NCBI GenBank assembly: GCA_030681195.1
Contig: JAUXXJ010000012.1
Coordinates: 186,001 to 250,000 of the forward strand
Reading direction: 5' to 3'
Length of the DNA stretch: 64,000 nucleotides
DNA from: Rhodocyclaceae bacterium
GTDB lineage: Bacteria > Pseudomonadota > Gammaproteobacteria > Burkholderiales > Rhodocyclaceae
A program made the translations under genes and the position numbers. Under the pieces are notes generated by a model. That model was not told the DNA's origin and made no database searches. It worked only from the letters and a program-made list of their open reading frames with translations. Of the stretch, positions 1 through 8,323 are shown in pieces. Position 1 is the first letter of the stretch, and the number at the start of each line of letters is the position of its first letter.

Positions 1-182
1 CGACTTTTGCCAAAATCGGCTGGCGCAAGCTGGCCGTCGGTGCCGCGCTATGCACCGCGCTTGGACTCATCATTGGCCTATGGGTCATCGAAACACCGGC
101 CCCCAAATCGATCGTGGGGGCCGGCGCAGAACAACCCGGGCAATTCAGGCTCGACACGCGGCTAGGATCGCCGCAGCACTGA
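1..182 (+). CDS. C-terminal end of a membrane protein (partial)
   Basis: The frame read from base 3 is open from the window edge to a TGA at 180-182, giving 59 visible residues. It holds one hydrophobic segment of about 20 residues (AVGAALCTALGLIIGLWVIE) preceded by a basic stretch (GWRKL) and followed by a polar Pro/Gly-rich tail, as in the last membrane helix of a protein whose tail lies outside the membrane. The start is outside the window and the family cannot be named. It converges on the minus-strand gene beginning four bases downstream. Confidence rests only on frame openness and composition. Confidence 0.5.
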   Translation, partial: TFAKIGWRKLAVGAALCTALGLIIGLWVIETPAPKSIVGAGAEQPGQFRLDTRLGSPQH

Positions 183-186
183 CGTT

Positions 187-375
187 TTACTTCTTGGTCG
201 GGCAGGTATTCAGGCCCAGCAGCGGGTAGAACGGGCAGAAGCCGAGCGCACCCGTCGCCAGGGGCACAATGCCAATCCAGGCCCAGACGGGACCGCCCAT
301 CAATGCCCAGGCAATCAGGGCCAGACCAGCGACGATGCGCAGGATTTTGTCGATACCGCCAACGTTTGTTTTCAT
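187..375 (-). CDS. DUF2892 / YgaP-like small membrane protein
   Basis: A 62-residue protein beginning MKTNVGGIDKILR, the typical opening of DUF2892 proteins, followed by two hydrophobic segments (LRIVAGLALIAWAL and WAWIGIVPLATGALGFC) and the usual FCPFYPLLGLNT ending. The ATG at 375 is chosen because GGAG lies about eight bases upstream; a longer frame to 420 lacks a ribosome site. Members are inner-membrane proteins of unknown function, often near rhodanese or Crp/Fnr genes. Here it lies 84 bases downstream of a Crp/Fnr gene on the same strand, which suggests co-transcription or direct control. Confidence 0.85.
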   Translation of the reverse strand: MKTNVGGIDKILRIVAGLALIAWALMGGPVWAWIGIVPLATGALGFCPFYPLLGLNTCPTKK

Positions 376-459
376 GAGAATCTCCAAGGGTGGTTTGTGG
401 AAGTGGCGCCATTTCAACACCTGCCCCCGGCGGCGTCAGTGACCTAAGTTACAGAGCCA

Positions 460-1101
460 TCAAACTGACAGCTTGCGCAGCCCCGCCGGATCAAGAATCT
501 CGATCTGCTCGCGGCCAAGGCGCACCAGACCTTGTTCGGCAAAGCCCTTCAGCAGGCGGCTGACCATCTCGCGTACGCTGCCCAGCTCGTCGGCCAGTTG
601 CTGGTGCGTGGCCTGGATCAGCTTGCCGCGTCCGAGCAGCAGATTGGCGAGGCGCTGGTCGAGCTTCTGGAAGGCCACTTCTTCGACCAGCTGCATCAGT
701 TCGCTGATGCGCTCGGCAAACAACTGAAAGACGAAGATGCGGAAAGGCACATGCGCCAATAGTTGGTCGAAAGCCGGCTTGGGCAGGAAAACGAGCTCGG
801 TGTCGCTCTCGGTGATACCGCAGGCCTTGTAGTCGACCTGGCCAAGCAGGCAACTCGATGTCATGATGCAGCTGTCGCCGGGCAGCACGCGATAGAGCGG
901 CAACTCCCGGCCGTTGGCACTGCGCTTGACGACGCGAATGCCGCCGGACAGCACAAAGGGGAAGCCCTGACAGGGCTGATGTTCGTCGAATAGCACGGTG
1001 CCGGCAGGCACCGTCATGGTCTGTGCGCCAGACAGCAGGCCCTGCGCCTCGCGGGGCAAACCAGACAGTACCGGATAGAGCGCGTTCAGCTGAGTCATCA
1101 T
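460..1101 (-). CDS. Crp/Fnr family transcriptional regulator
   Basis: A 213-residue regulator: an N-terminal cyclic-nucleotide-binding-type beta barrel (about 15-130), a long dimerisation helix (about 125-150) and a C-terminal winged helix-turn-helix (about 160-210) with the recognition helix near SVREMVSRLLKGF. It lacks the N-terminal cysteine cluster of classical FNR but has cysteines at about 44, 78, 84 and 94, with the pair around CIMTSSCLLG inside the sensor domain, so a redox or metal signal is possible (inference). It is the first gene before the DUF2892 gene. Two adjacent ATG codons could both start it. The upstream 270 bases to the divergent gene at 1372 would hold its promoter. Confidence 0.9.
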   Translation of the reverse strand: MMTQLNALYPVLSGLPREAQGLLSGAQTMTVPAGTVLFDEHQPCQGFPFVLSGGIRVVKRSANGRELPLYRVLPGDSCIMTSSCLLGQVDYKACGITESDTELVFLPKPAFDQLLAHVPFRIFVFQLFAERISELMQLVEEVAFQKLDQRLANLLLGRGKLIQATHQQLADELGSVREMVSRLLKGFAEQGLVRLGREQIEILDPAGLRKLSV

Positions 1102-1222
1102 GGCGCAGGACTATACCGCCGCTGCATGCCTTCCTGCGAGCGCCGACGGCTGGTATGCCGAGCGACCGTGACCTTCGATGTGAAGGCCTCCAGGTTGCCG
1201 GAGTGTGTAGCTGCCTGACGAT

Positions 1223-1244
1223 AATCGGCGCTGGCAGGACGGCG
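1223..1244 (+). repeat. Dispersed 24-mer, decayed copy in a divergent promoter region
   Basis: Reads AATCGGCGCTGGCAGGACGG, which keeps the TCGGCGCTGGC core and the GGACGGC end but has lost the AAAG start. It is the only intergenic copy not next to a gene's 3' end. Confidence 0.6.
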
Positions 1245-1315
1245 GATGAGCGCGCGGGTAGACTTCGTGCCATGCGCCGTAAACTGCCATGATGGAACAA
1301 TGTCCCCAGAATCGT

Positions 1316-1361
1316 CTGATTGACCTGCTGCGCCGGCTTGCCGCCCGCGTTGGTCAATCAG
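1316..1361. promoter_or_regulatory. Perfect 10-base inverted repeat before the DUF2784 gene
   Basis: CTGATTGACC at 1316-1325 pairs exactly with GGTCAATCAG at 1352-1361, with 26 bases between. The right arm ends 10 bases before the ATG at 1372, so the structure would sit in the mRNA leader or serve as paired operator half-sites. No known motif was recognised with certainty; TTGA/TCAA halves recall Fnr-type sites but the spacing is far too wide. Confidence 0.5.
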
Positions 1362-1371
1362 GCGTTGAGCC

Positions 1372-1743
1372 ATGATCTACCGGTTGCTGGCCGATGCCGT
1401 GCTGCTTTTGCACCTGGCCTTCATCGTCTTCGTCGTCGCCGGCAGCCTGTTCCTGCTGCGCTGGCCTCGTCTATTTTGGTTGCCGTGGCTGCATCTTCCC
1501 GCCGTACTGTGGGGGGTGGGCATCGAACTGGGTGGTTACATCTGCCCGCTCACCCCGCTGGAAAACCGGCTGCGCCAGATGGGCGGCGAAGCAGGCTATG
1601 CGGGCGGGTTCGTCGAACACTATTTCCTGCCGTTTATCTATCCGGCTGGCTTGACGCGGGGGTTGCAGATTGCCCTTGGCCTCGGACTGGTGGCGATCAA
1701 CCTCGCCGCGTATGCCTGCTGGTGGCGCCAGCGACGTAAATGA
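1372..1743 (+). CDS. DUF2784 family membrane protein
   Basis: A 123-residue protein with four hydrophobic stretches (about 4-28, 35-52, 75-90 and 97-116) and the conserved features of DUF2784: an early LLADAVLLLHLAFIVFVV helix, the WLHLPAVLWG segment and the ICPLTPLENRLR loop. Function is unknown. Its TGA stop overlaps the ATG of the following hydrolase (ATGA at 1740-1743), so the two are translationally coupled. A 10-base inverted repeat lies directly upstream. Confidence 0.85.
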   Translation: MIYRLLADAVLLLHLAFIVFVVAGSLFLLRWPRLFWLPWLHLPAVLWGVGIELGGYICPLTPLENRLRQMGGEAGYAGGFVEHYFLPFIYPAGLTRGLQIALGLGLVAINLAAYACWWRQRRK

Positions 1744-2612
1744 TGATCGGGCGCATCATGCTACGAATGCTAGTCGCAGGACTGCTACTGGTCGGAGGGA
1801 TCGTCATGTTTCAGGATCGTCTGCTCTATTTCCCCGAGCCGGTGGCCTTGCCCGCGCTGCTGGACGAAGCGCAGCACGACGGTTTGCGCGGCTGGCCAGC
1901 CGAGGGCAAATTCCGCGGCCTGCTGCGCGAACCGGAAGGGCCCGCACGGGCGACACTGGTGCTGTTTCACGGCAATGCCGGCCACGCCGGCCATCGCGCC
2001 GACTATGCCGGTCTGGTGCGCTTTGGCGTGCGCGTCATCCTCGCCGAATATCCGGGCTATGGCGCGCGCACGGGCACGCCGGGTGAGGAAACGCTGGTGG
2101 CCGACGCGGCCGAGACGGTCGCACTGGCGCGCCGCGACTTCGCTGTTCCCGTGCTACTGGCCGGCGAATCGCTGGGCGCGGGCGTTGCGGCGGCGGCCTA
2201 TGCGCGCGTACCGGAATCCGTCGCCGCGCTATGGCTGATCACGCCTTGGGACAGTCTCGTCAATGTCGCCCGTTACCATTATCCGTGGCTGCCGGTGGGG
2301 TGGATGTTGCGCGACCGTTACGACAGCCTGGCCCATCTGGCCGATGCACAGATCCCGGTGGCCGTCACCCTAGCCGAGGGCGACACCATCGTTCCGGCGC
2401 GTTTCGGCCGCCATCTGTATGAGCAACTGCACGCACCCAAGCGCCTCTGGCAGGTATCGGGCGCAGGCCACAACGACTGGCAAGGCCATGTCGATGAGCG
2501 CTTCTGGGCAGAGATAGCGGACTATCTGATACACGGGGGTCAACAGCGCCTTGGGCGTCAGGCGCAACTCGGAGAGCCGGGCGAGGTGGGGGTGCGGCGG
2601 TTACTTGAGTAA
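1740..2612 (+). CDS. Membrane-anchored alpha/beta hydrolase
   Basis: A 290-residue protein with one N-terminal hydrophobic anchor (about 8-24, no clear cleavage site) and an alpha/beta-hydrolase fold. Visible landmarks are the oxyanion-hole HGNAG (77-81), the nucleophile elbow GESLGAG with Ser144, an acid in AEGDTIVP near 214, and a catalytic His in GAGHND near 244. This matches the YfhR/BEM46-like group of membrane serine hydrolases, whose substrates are mostly unknown. It is coupled to the DUF2784 gene by ATGA. Its 3' end overlaps the convergent permease gene by 12 bases. Confidence 0.85.
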   Translation: MMIGRIMLRMLVAGLLLVGGIVMFQDRLLYFPEPVALPALLDEAQHDGLRGWPAEGKFRGLLREPEGPARATLVLFHGNAGHAGHRADYAGLVRFGVRVILAEYPGYGARTGTPGEETLVADAAETVALARRDFAVPVLLAGESLGAGVAAAAYARVPESVAALWLITPWDSLVNVARYHYPWLPVGWMLRDRYDSLAHLADAQIPVAVTLAEGDTIVPARFGRHLYEQLHAPKRLWQVSGAGHNDWQGHVDERFWAEIADYLIHGGQQRLGRQAQLGEPGEVGVRRLLE

Positions 2613-3368
2613 GCGCCGCCGTGTCAGGTGCAGCGCAATCGAAAAGGCCACCAGCGTCATGGTCAGCAGCGCAGTGAGATTCAGCCAGGGTGCAACCGGC
2701 ATCTCGCCAGACACCAACGGGCGCACCAGTTGCACCGTATGCGCCAGCGGCAGCCAGTCCGAGATCGCGCGCACGACCGTCGGCAACTGCTCGACCGGGA
2801 AGAACACACCGCAGAGCAGCACCATCGGCGTGATGAACAGGGTGAAGTAGTACATGAAGAAATCGTAGGACGGTGCCAGTGCCGTCACGATCAGGCCGAG
2901 GGCGGAAAAGCACAGGCCGGCGAGGAAGATCACCGGCAGGGCCAGCAACACATAAGGACCGGAGGTAAACCCGAGCACGGCGATCACCAGCAGGATCGCC
3001 CCGCCGGAGATGGTTGCCTTGGTGGCCGCCCACAGGCATTCGCCGGCCACCACATCGTCGAGCGACACCGGCGCGTTCAAGATCGCTTCCCAGGTCCGCT
3101 GCACATGCATGCGCGCAAAAGCGGAGTAAAGCGCCTCGAAAGAGGCGGCATTCATGGTCGAGGCACAGACGGTGCCGGCGGCGAGGAAGGCGATGTAGGA
3201 CACGCCCTGCACTTCGGGCAGCAGGCCGCCCAGGCCATAGCCCAGACCAAACAGGTAGATCATCGGATCAGCCAGGTTGCCCAGCAGCGAAGGCAGCGCC
3301 AGCTTGCGCCAGACGAGAAAATTGCGCCGCCAGACGGCGACGGCGCGCAGGGACAGCTGTGGAATCAA
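2601..3368 (-). CDS. NodJ-like ABC-2 type transporter permease
   Basis: A 255-residue integral membrane protein with about six hydrophobic helices and the ABC-2/NodJ signature regions (an N-terminal RNFLVWRKLA amphipathic stretch, DPMIYLFGLGYGLG, and PMVLLCGVFFPVEQLP near the C-terminus). NodJ-type permeases pair with a NodI-type ATPase. That ATPase is not adjacent: the matching gene lies about 20.7 kb away at 24048. The start overlaps the stop of the upstream DHH gene by four bases, so the pair is coupled. The exported substrate is unknown; nodulation is not implied, because this family is widespread in betaproteobacteria. Confidence 0.85.
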   Translation of the reverse strand: MIPQLSLRAVAVWRRNFLVWRKLALPSLLGNLADPMIYLFGLGYGLGGLLPEVQGVSYIAFLAAGTVCASTMNAASFEALYSAFARMHVQRTWEAILNAPVSLDDVVAGECLWAATKATISGGAILLVIAVLGFTSGPYVLLALPVIFLAGLCFSALGLIVTALAPSYDFFMYYFTLFITPMVLLCGVFFPVEQLPTVVRAISDWLPLAHTVQLVRPLVSGEMPVAPWLNLTALLTMTLVAFSIALHLTRRRLLK

Positions 3369-4297
3369 CCGTCGGCGTTAATGCGGGTGATGAGTTTGTG
3401 CAGGATGATCGACGCCTGGTCGTTTTCCACCTGACAGGTGCCGGCATTCTCGTGACCACCGCCGCCGTATTGCAGCATCAACTCGCCGACAGAGGTCTTC
3501 GAGCTGCGATTGATGATCGACTTGCCGGTGGCGAACACAGTGTTCAGTTTCTGCACACCCCACAGGACGTGAATCGAAATGTTCTGCTCGGGGAACATGG
3601 CGTAGATCATGAAGCGGTTGGTCGCCCAGATGGTTTCCTCGTTGCGCAGGTCAAGCACGACGAGGTTCTTGTGTACGGTAGAGCAGCGCTGAATCTGCTC
3701 CTTGGCCTTCACGGCATGCTCGTAATACAGCTCGACGCGCTCCTTGACGTCGGGCAGACGCAGGATGTCTTCGATGCCGTGGTCGCGGCAATACTTGATC
3801 AGGTCCATCATCAACTGGTAGTTGCTGACGCGGAACTCGCGGAAGCGGCCGAGACCGGTACGCGAATCCATCAGGTAGTTGAGCAACACCCAGCCCTGCG
3901 GGTCGAGAATCTCGTCGCGGGTGAATTGGGCGGAGTCGGCCTTGTCGACGGCATCCATCATGTCGTTGAAAGCGACGGGGAAACGGCTCTTGCCGCCGTA
4001 GTGCTCGAACACGACGCGGGCGGCAGAAGGCGCATCCGGGTAGATGATGTGCTCGGGGCGCTCGCCGGGGTTGCGGAAGGTCTCCGACAGGTGATGGTCA
4101 AAGGCCAGATGCACGCCCGGCACGTAGGGCAGGTTGGTGGTGATGTCGTTGCCGGTGATTTCTACCTTGCCATCCTGCATGTCCTTGGGGTGGACAAACT
4201 TGATGTCGTCGATCAGATCAAGCTCATTGAGCAGAACGGCGCAGACCAGGCCATCAAAGTCGCTGCGGGTTACCAGACGGTATTTTTGTGCGGACAT
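3365..4297 (-). CDS. DHH family phosphoesterase
   Basis: A 310-residue soluble protein of the DHH superfamily (RecJ, exopolyphosphatase and oligoribonuclease relatives). It shows motif I RSDFDGL near residue 12, the name-giving DHH in AFDHHLSE near 85-87, metal-binding acidic residues near DAVDKAD, and the C-terminal DHHA1-type glycine motif GGGGHENAGTC near 280. These point to a Mn-dependent phosphodiesterase or phosphatase acting on polyphosphate, a nucleotide or a short oligonucleotide; the exact substrate cannot be read. It is followed by the NodJ-like gene with a four-base overlap. Confidence 0.85.
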   Translation of the reverse strand: MSAQKYRLVTRSDFDGLVCAVLLNELDLIDDIKFVHPKDMQDGKVEITGNDITTNLPYVPGVHLAFDHHLSETFRNPGERPEHIIYPDAPSAARVVFEHYGGKSRFPVAFNDMMDAVDKADSAQFTRDEILDPQGWVLLNYLMDSRTGLGRFREFRVSNYQLMMDLIKYCRDHGIEDILRLPDVKERVELYYEHAVKAKEQIQRCSTVHKNLVVLDLRNEETIWATNRFMIYAMFPEQNISIHVLWGVQKLNTVFATGKSIINRSSKTSVGELMLQYGGGGHENAGTCQVENDQASIILHKLITRINADG

Positions 4298-4372
4298 GTC
4301 TCAACTCCTGCTTGCCAGTGGCGGGAAAAGGTGGAATTGACAATTTAAACAAATTTCCGGGCCCCGTGGGAT

Positions 4373-4436
4373 AAAAGTCGGCGCAGCCTCTTCGGGCCGC
4401 TTCCGGCCTGACGGCCTCCCTGCTGGCGGGACGGCG
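4373..4436 (+). repeat. Dispersed repeat, long split form (copy A)
   Basis: The normal halves AAAAGTCGGCGC and TGGCGGGACGGC(G) flank an extra 39-base middle containing GGCCG-CTTC-CGGCC, a short hairpin. The same long form with an almost identical middle recurs at 14842. It lies about 28 bases past the higA stop codon. Confidence 0.85.
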
Positions 4437-4464
4437 TTCAACCCCGTTCTGCCAGACCGTTCTC

Positions 4465-4749
4465 CTACGCCGCCAGTTTCAACGCCTTGATCTTCGGTCT
4501 TTCGGCTTGGGATGCCTGCCACAAGTCCCACGCGGACTGCATCGCCAGCCAGGATTCCGGCGTCGTCTTGAGCCATGCTGCCAGTCGCAACGCCATGTCC
4601 GCCGTAATCGCGGCCTTGCCATTGACAATGCCGGAAACATGCTTGCGGCTGCACCCCAACGCCAGAGCCGCCGCCGTGATCGTCACGCCCGCCGGCTCCA
4701 GCCAGAGCTCCTGCAGCACTTCGCCGGGATGGGGTGGGTTGTGCAACAC
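4465..4749 (-). CDS. higA: HigA-type antitoxin, without adjacent toxin
   Basis: A 94-residue helix-turn-helix protein of the HigA/VapI Xre group. The family opening NPPHPGEVL is at the N-terminus, then the HTH (VTITAAALALGCSRKHVSGIVNG) and the family ending TTPESWLAMQSAWDLWQA. I prefer the GTG at 4749 because family members start just before NPPHPG; an upstream TTG at 4800 would add 17 residues. HigA normally represses and neutralises a HigB nuclease encoded just upstream, but no HigB-like frame is visible in 4750-5021, so this antitoxin appears orphaned. Confidence 0.85.
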   Translation of the reverse strand: MLHNPPHPGEVLQELWLEPAGVTITAAALALGCSRKHVSGIVNGKAAITADMALRLAAWLKTTPESWLAMQSAWDLWQASQAERPKIKALKLAA

Positions 4750-4856
4750 ATTTTGCGCAGCTGACAACCGGCGCTTCGGCGGAGCTTCAACCCGTGACAA
4801 AACGTCACGACTTCACTGCCCTTCGCGCCAAGCCGTTGTTTTAACTATAGATGTAA

Positions 4857-4973
4857 ACAAAACAAGCTGCGGATCTTCGTGTGGATGGTTTCGTAGTTGA
4901 TACTTCAGGATGTCGCCTAAAATCTCTTATCCTTAATGCCGAATTGATCGCCAGGCTGGAGGGCGAACTGTGA
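4857..4973 (+). pseudogene. Possible remnant of an Arc-type DNA-binding protein
   Basis: A short plus-strand frame ends in LNAELIARLEGEL followed by TGA at 4971. This closely matches the C-terminal helix of Arc/CopG-type antitoxins (consensus SLNAEIVARLE). The preceding residues (DLRVDGFVVDTSG) only vaguely match the ribbon strand, and there is no credible start since TAA precedes it directly. I read it as a decayed antitoxin, or a chance match. It lies between higA and the GGDEF-EAL gene. Confidence 0.35.
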
Positions 4974-5021
4974 AGGCTCGTCACGATCCTGCGGGGGGTA
5001 TAGAGTGAAGATGGAGCAAAA

Positions 5022-7517
5022 ATGAGTGCACTGAGCATTCGCTGGCGATTTCTGCTGGTCACCTGGCTACTGATCGGTCTGGTGGCGGGAATGTTTTCTT
5101 GGTTGCTGTACCAAACACAGAAACGCGAATACCTTGACGGCATCGACGATAAGTTGTTCACCGGCGCCCAGATGGCGCGCCGTCTCGTCGGCGCCGACTT
5201 TCACGATGGCATGACCGGCGCAGCCGCATTGACGCCCGAGGCCTATCTGGCCATCGTCGAGCGTTACAACGCCATCTGCCGCGAAACGGGTTTCCAGTAC
5301 TTGTGGAGCAACCTGTTTCTCGCCGATGGCCGCATTGTGTTCACCACCGGCACCTCCGCCAGCAAGGATGCGGCCAAGGGCGACCATGCCGCCTTTTTCA
5401 GCGCGCATTCCGATCCGGCTTCGTTTGATGCGGTACGCCGCGCCGGCACGCCGACCTTCTCCACCTTCGAGAACGAATGGGGCACGGGCCGCATGCTGCT
5501 GGCTCCGTATCGCGACAGCCTGGGGCGCACCTACGTGTTCGGCGCCAGCATTGCCATCGACGAACTCGACCAGCGCCTGGCCGCCACGCGCTGGAAGTCT
5601 GCCGGGGTCTTCCTCGCCATGCTCGGTCTAGGGGCGTTGCTGAGCCTTGCGCTCGGTCATCTGACCATCCGTCCGCTGCAGCGTCTACGGCTTACCACCG
5701 AGGCCATCGCCGGCGGCGCCTACGGCTCGGCAGTAAGGCCCGAAGGTGGCGGCGAGGAGATCGAATCGCTGGCGAGCAGCGTCAACAGCATGAGCCGCAC
5801 AATCAAGAGCAATGTTGACGAATTGCATACGCTCCTGCTGCGGCACCGCCTGTTTGGCCGCATGTTCGAATACAGCGGCGAGGCGATCCTGATTACCGAC
5901 CAGGATAACCGCATCATCGAGATCAACCCGGCCTTCACGCGACTCACGGGCTACACCATCGACGAGGTGCGCGGCGCCAATCCGCGCATCCTCGCCTCCG
6001 GCCGCACCGCGCCGGAGACCTACCAGACCCTCTGGGCAAGCCTTCAATCCGGCGGTCACTGGCAGGGCGAGTTGTGGGATCGTCACAAGAATGGCGTGGT
6101 GTATCCGAAATGGGCCTCGATCTCGACCATCCTGGACGAGCAGGGCGCCATCACGCATTACCTGGCCAGCTTTACCGACATCAGCGAGCGCAAGGCCGCC
6201 GAGGAGCGCATCGACTATCTGGCCCATCACGACGTGCTGACCGGGTTGCCCAACCGTTTCAGCCTCGAAAACCGCCTCGACCAGGCCTTGCTGACGGCGC
6301 GCCGTGAGCAGATTCAATTGGCGGTGATGTTCATCGATCTCGATCGCTTCAAGATCATCAACGACACCCTGGGCCACCACATCGGCGATCTGTTGCTGGC
6401 CGAGGTTGCCAAGCGCCTGCAGCAGTGTGTGCGCGAGAGCGACATCGTGGCGCGAATCGGCGGCGACGAATTCGTGGTCGTGCTGGCGGGCATGGCGGCC
6501 ATGGCGGATGCGACTTCGGTGGCCAACAAGGTGCTGCACCGGCTTGCCGAGCCCTACCTGATTGAAGGCCATTCCCTGCATTCCAGCCCGAGCATCGGCA
6601 TTGGCATCTTTCCAGGCGATGGCGATACGGCCGAGGCTTTGATGCAAGCGGCCGATACGGCGATGTATCACGCGAAAGACCAGGGCCGCAACAATGCACA
6701 GTATTTCACGGCGGCGATGAACGCTGAGGCGTACGAGCGCATGACGCTGGAGCGGGAATTGCGCATCGCGCTGCGGGAAAACCAGTTCGTGCTGCATTAT
6801 CAGCCGCAAGTCTGCACCCACAACAAAGCCGTCTGCGGCGTCGAGGCACTGGTGCGCTGGCGCCATCCCGAACGCGGCCTGATTCCGCCGCTCAGTTTTA
6901 TCCCGATTGCCGAAGAGTCGGGGCTGATCGAAGAACTCGGCGGTTGGGTACTCAACGAAGCCTGTCGCCAGTTAGCGGTGTGGCGCAGGGAGGGCATCGA
7001 GGGCATTCGCATGGCGGTGAATCTGTCGGCCCATCAGTTGCGTTCCTCGGATCTAATCGATATCGTCGGCAGCACCATGGCCCGTCACGGAATCAGCCAC
7101 GGCGATCTGGAACTGGAGGTGACCGAAAGCGTTGCAATGCGCGATCCGGAACACGCCATCAAGCGCCTGACTGCCTTGCGCGATATGGGCGTAGAACTGG
7201 CCATCGACGATTTCGGCACTGGTTATTCGTCGCTGGCCTATCTGAAATTGTTGCCGATCCAGACCCTGAAGCTCGACCGCAGCTTCGTCAAGGACATCGA
7301 ATCCGACGAAAACGATGCGGCCATCAGTGCCGCCACCATTGCGCTGGCGCACAGCCTGGGCCTCAAGGTGGTGGCCGAGGGCGTGGAAACCGCCGCGCAA
7401 AGCGGCTTCCTGGAGGTGCATGCCTGCGATTTCCTGCAAGGCTATCGATATGGCCGGCCGGAACCGGCAGAGCGCCTGACGGGGTTACTCCCCCATCGTC
7501 CTGAGGTTGCGACATGA
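5022..7517 (+). CDS. Membrane GGDEF-EAL receptor with PAS domain
   Basis: An 831-residue cyclic-di-GMP enzyme. Order: transmembrane helix (about 11-29), extracytoplasmic sensor of about 165 residues, second helix (about 197-215), HAMP-like linker (to about 270), PAS domain (about 283-395), diguanylate cyclase domain with intact GGDEF at 480-484, and an EAL phosphodiesterase domain with EAL at 608-610, plus the DDFGTGYSSL and KLDRSF motifs. Both active sites look intact, so it may make or degrade cyclic-di-GMP; in many such hybrids one activity dominates. It signals from the inner membrane in response to an unknown ligand. A decayed copy of the dispersed 24-mer encodes RRLVGADF at about residues 54-61, near the start of the sensor. 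Confidence 0.93.
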   Translation: MSALSIRWRFLLVTWLLIGLVAGMFSWLLYQTQKREYLDGIDDKLFTGAQMARRLVGADFHDGMTGAAALTPEAYLAIVERYNAICRETGFQYLWSNLFLADGRIVFTTGTSASKDAAKGDHAAFFSAHSDPASFDAVRRAGTPTFSTFENEWGTGRMLLAPYRDSLGRTYVFGASIAIDELDQRLAATRWKSAGVFLAMLGLGALLSLALGHLTIRPLQRLRLTTEAIAGGAYGSAVRPEGGGEEIESLASSVNSMSRTIKSNVDELHTLLLRHRLFGRMFEYSGEAILITDQDNRIIEINPAFTRLTGYTIDEVRGANPRILASGRTAPETYQTLWASLQSGGHWQGELWDRHKNGVVYPKWASISTILDEQGAITHYLASFTDISERKAAEERIDYLAHHDVLTGLPNRFSLENRLDQALLTARREQIQLAVMFIDLDRFKIINDTLGHHIGDLLLAEVAKRLQQCVRESDIVARIGGDEFVVVLAGMAAMADATSVANKVLHRLAEPYLIEGHSLHSSPSIGIGIFPGDGDTAEALMQAADTAMYHAKDQGRNNAQYFTAAMNAEAYERMTLERELRIALRENQFVLHYQPQVCTHNKAVCGVEALVRWRHPERGLIPPLSFIPIAEESGLIEELGGWVLNEACRQLAVWRREGIEGIRMAVNLSAHQLRSSDLIDIVGSTMARHGISHGDLELEVTESVAMRDPEHAIKRLTALRDMGVELAIDDFGTGYSSLAYLKLLPIQTLKLDRSFVKDIESDENDAAISAATIALAHSLGLKVVAEGVETAAQSGFLEVHACDFLQGYRYGRPEPAERLTGLLPHRPEVAT
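5179..5202 (-). repeat. Dispersed 24-mer, decayed copy in the GGDEF-EAL gene
   Basis: Matches 21 of 24 positions of the consensus, antisense to the gene, and encodes RRLVGADF in the same frame that gives RRLASADF in fmt. Confidence 0.5.
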
Positions 7518-7627
7518 CGACACAAACGCTACGCGAACTTGAAGACCGGCGTATGCCCGTCCTGTCCCTCGGGGATTTTCTACGGTTACAACACACCAAA
7601 TGTCGGCGCTGGCGGGACGGCGGTTAA
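7514..7627 (+). CDS. Small ORF coupled to the GGDEF-EAL gene, ending in the repeat
   Basis: An ATG at 7514 overlaps the TGA of the GGDEF-EAL gene (ATGA) and opens a 37-residue frame (MTTQTLRELEDRRMPVLSL and onward). Its last residues, CRRWRDGG, are encoded by a copy of the dispersed 24-mer, and its TAA lies just beyond. It may be a real small coupled peptide, the stump of a longer gene, or chance. No family is recognised. Confidence 0.3.
   Translation: MTTQTLRELEDRRMPVLSLGDFLRLQHTKCRRWRDGG
7598..7622 (+). repeat. Dispersed 24-mer after the DUF5610 gene
   Basis: Near-perfect copy (AAATGTCGGCGC then TGGCGGGACGGCG) ending two bases from the stop codon of the minus-strand DUF5610 gene. Confidence 0.9.
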
Positions 7628-8199
7628 TGGGCATGCTCGGCGGCATCTGCGGGTGGTGACAGCTTGCTGGCGAGGAAATCGTCGAAGCCCTTTTGCACCA
7701 GTTCGTGGGTTTTCATCACGCCCGCTTCAATGTCTCCCTGAAATACATCCAGGCCTTTGAGGATATCCGCAGCTTCATTGAAGCCCTTTTCAAAACCGCT
7801 ACGGATCAGCGCGACAAAATTTTCTGCCTTGGTGGCCTGATCCTTGTCGGGATGTTGCGCTGCGTAGGCCTCGAAAAATCCCGTGGATAGGGAAACAATG
7901 CGCGCTGCCGTGCCCTCTGGCGAGTTGTCCTGCGCCTGGGCGTTTTGCAGGGCATTCGGACCCAGTTCGGGTTCGAGCAATTCGTTGATGCGCTCAATCG
8001 CTGCGCGAAATACCAGTTCGAGCGATTTGTCGCCGGCCTGGATGGTCAGCTCCATGGACGACTGCAGAATCTGCACATTCAATTGCTTGCGGGCCGTCGC
8101 CACGGTGCCGACGCCTTGCGTCTCGGCGGATTTGCCCTTCTCGGCCTCATTGATCGGGGGACGCCCGGTCACGACCGGGGAAATCAGACTGTCGTTCAT
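7624..8199 (-). CDS. DUF5610 domain protein
   Basis: A 191-residue protein, mostly helical, without signal peptide or membrane segment. The C-terminal half (about 100-180) carries the DUF5610 pattern: SPEGTAARIVSLSTGFFEAY, then HPDKDQATKAENFVALI, then GFNEAADILKGLDVFQGDI and a final Thr-His-Glu-Leu-Val helix. The N-terminus is polar and low in complexity. Members are uncharacterised and are often found in motile bacteria. It stands alone, transcribed towards the GGDEF-EAL gene, with a repeat copy directly after its stop codon. Confidence 0.75.
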   Translation of the reverse strand: MNDSLISPVVTGRPPINEAEKGKSAETQGVGTVATARKQLNVQILQSSMELTIQAGDKSLELVFRAAIERINELLEPELGPNALQNAQAQDNSPEGTAARIVSLSTGFFEAYAAQHPDKDQATKAENFVALIRSGFEKGFNEAADILKGLDVFQGDIEAGVMKTHELVQKGFDDFLASKLSPPADAAEHAH

Positions 8200-8298
8200 G
8201 ATGCCTACCTCCGGATGAACTCTTGTCTCTTTACTACGTCCGGTGGCTGGGAAGCTTGAGCGCTATTGGGAAATCGTCAGCCGGGTGGCGCGTAGCCG

Positions 8299-8323
8299 CA
8301 ATGTCGGCGCTGGCAAGACGGCG
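8299..8323 (+). repeat. Dispersed 24-mer after hemG
   Basis: CAATGTCGGCGC then TGGCAAGACGGCG, abutting the TAA stop of the minus-strand hemG (stop at 8324-8326). Confidence 0.9.
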
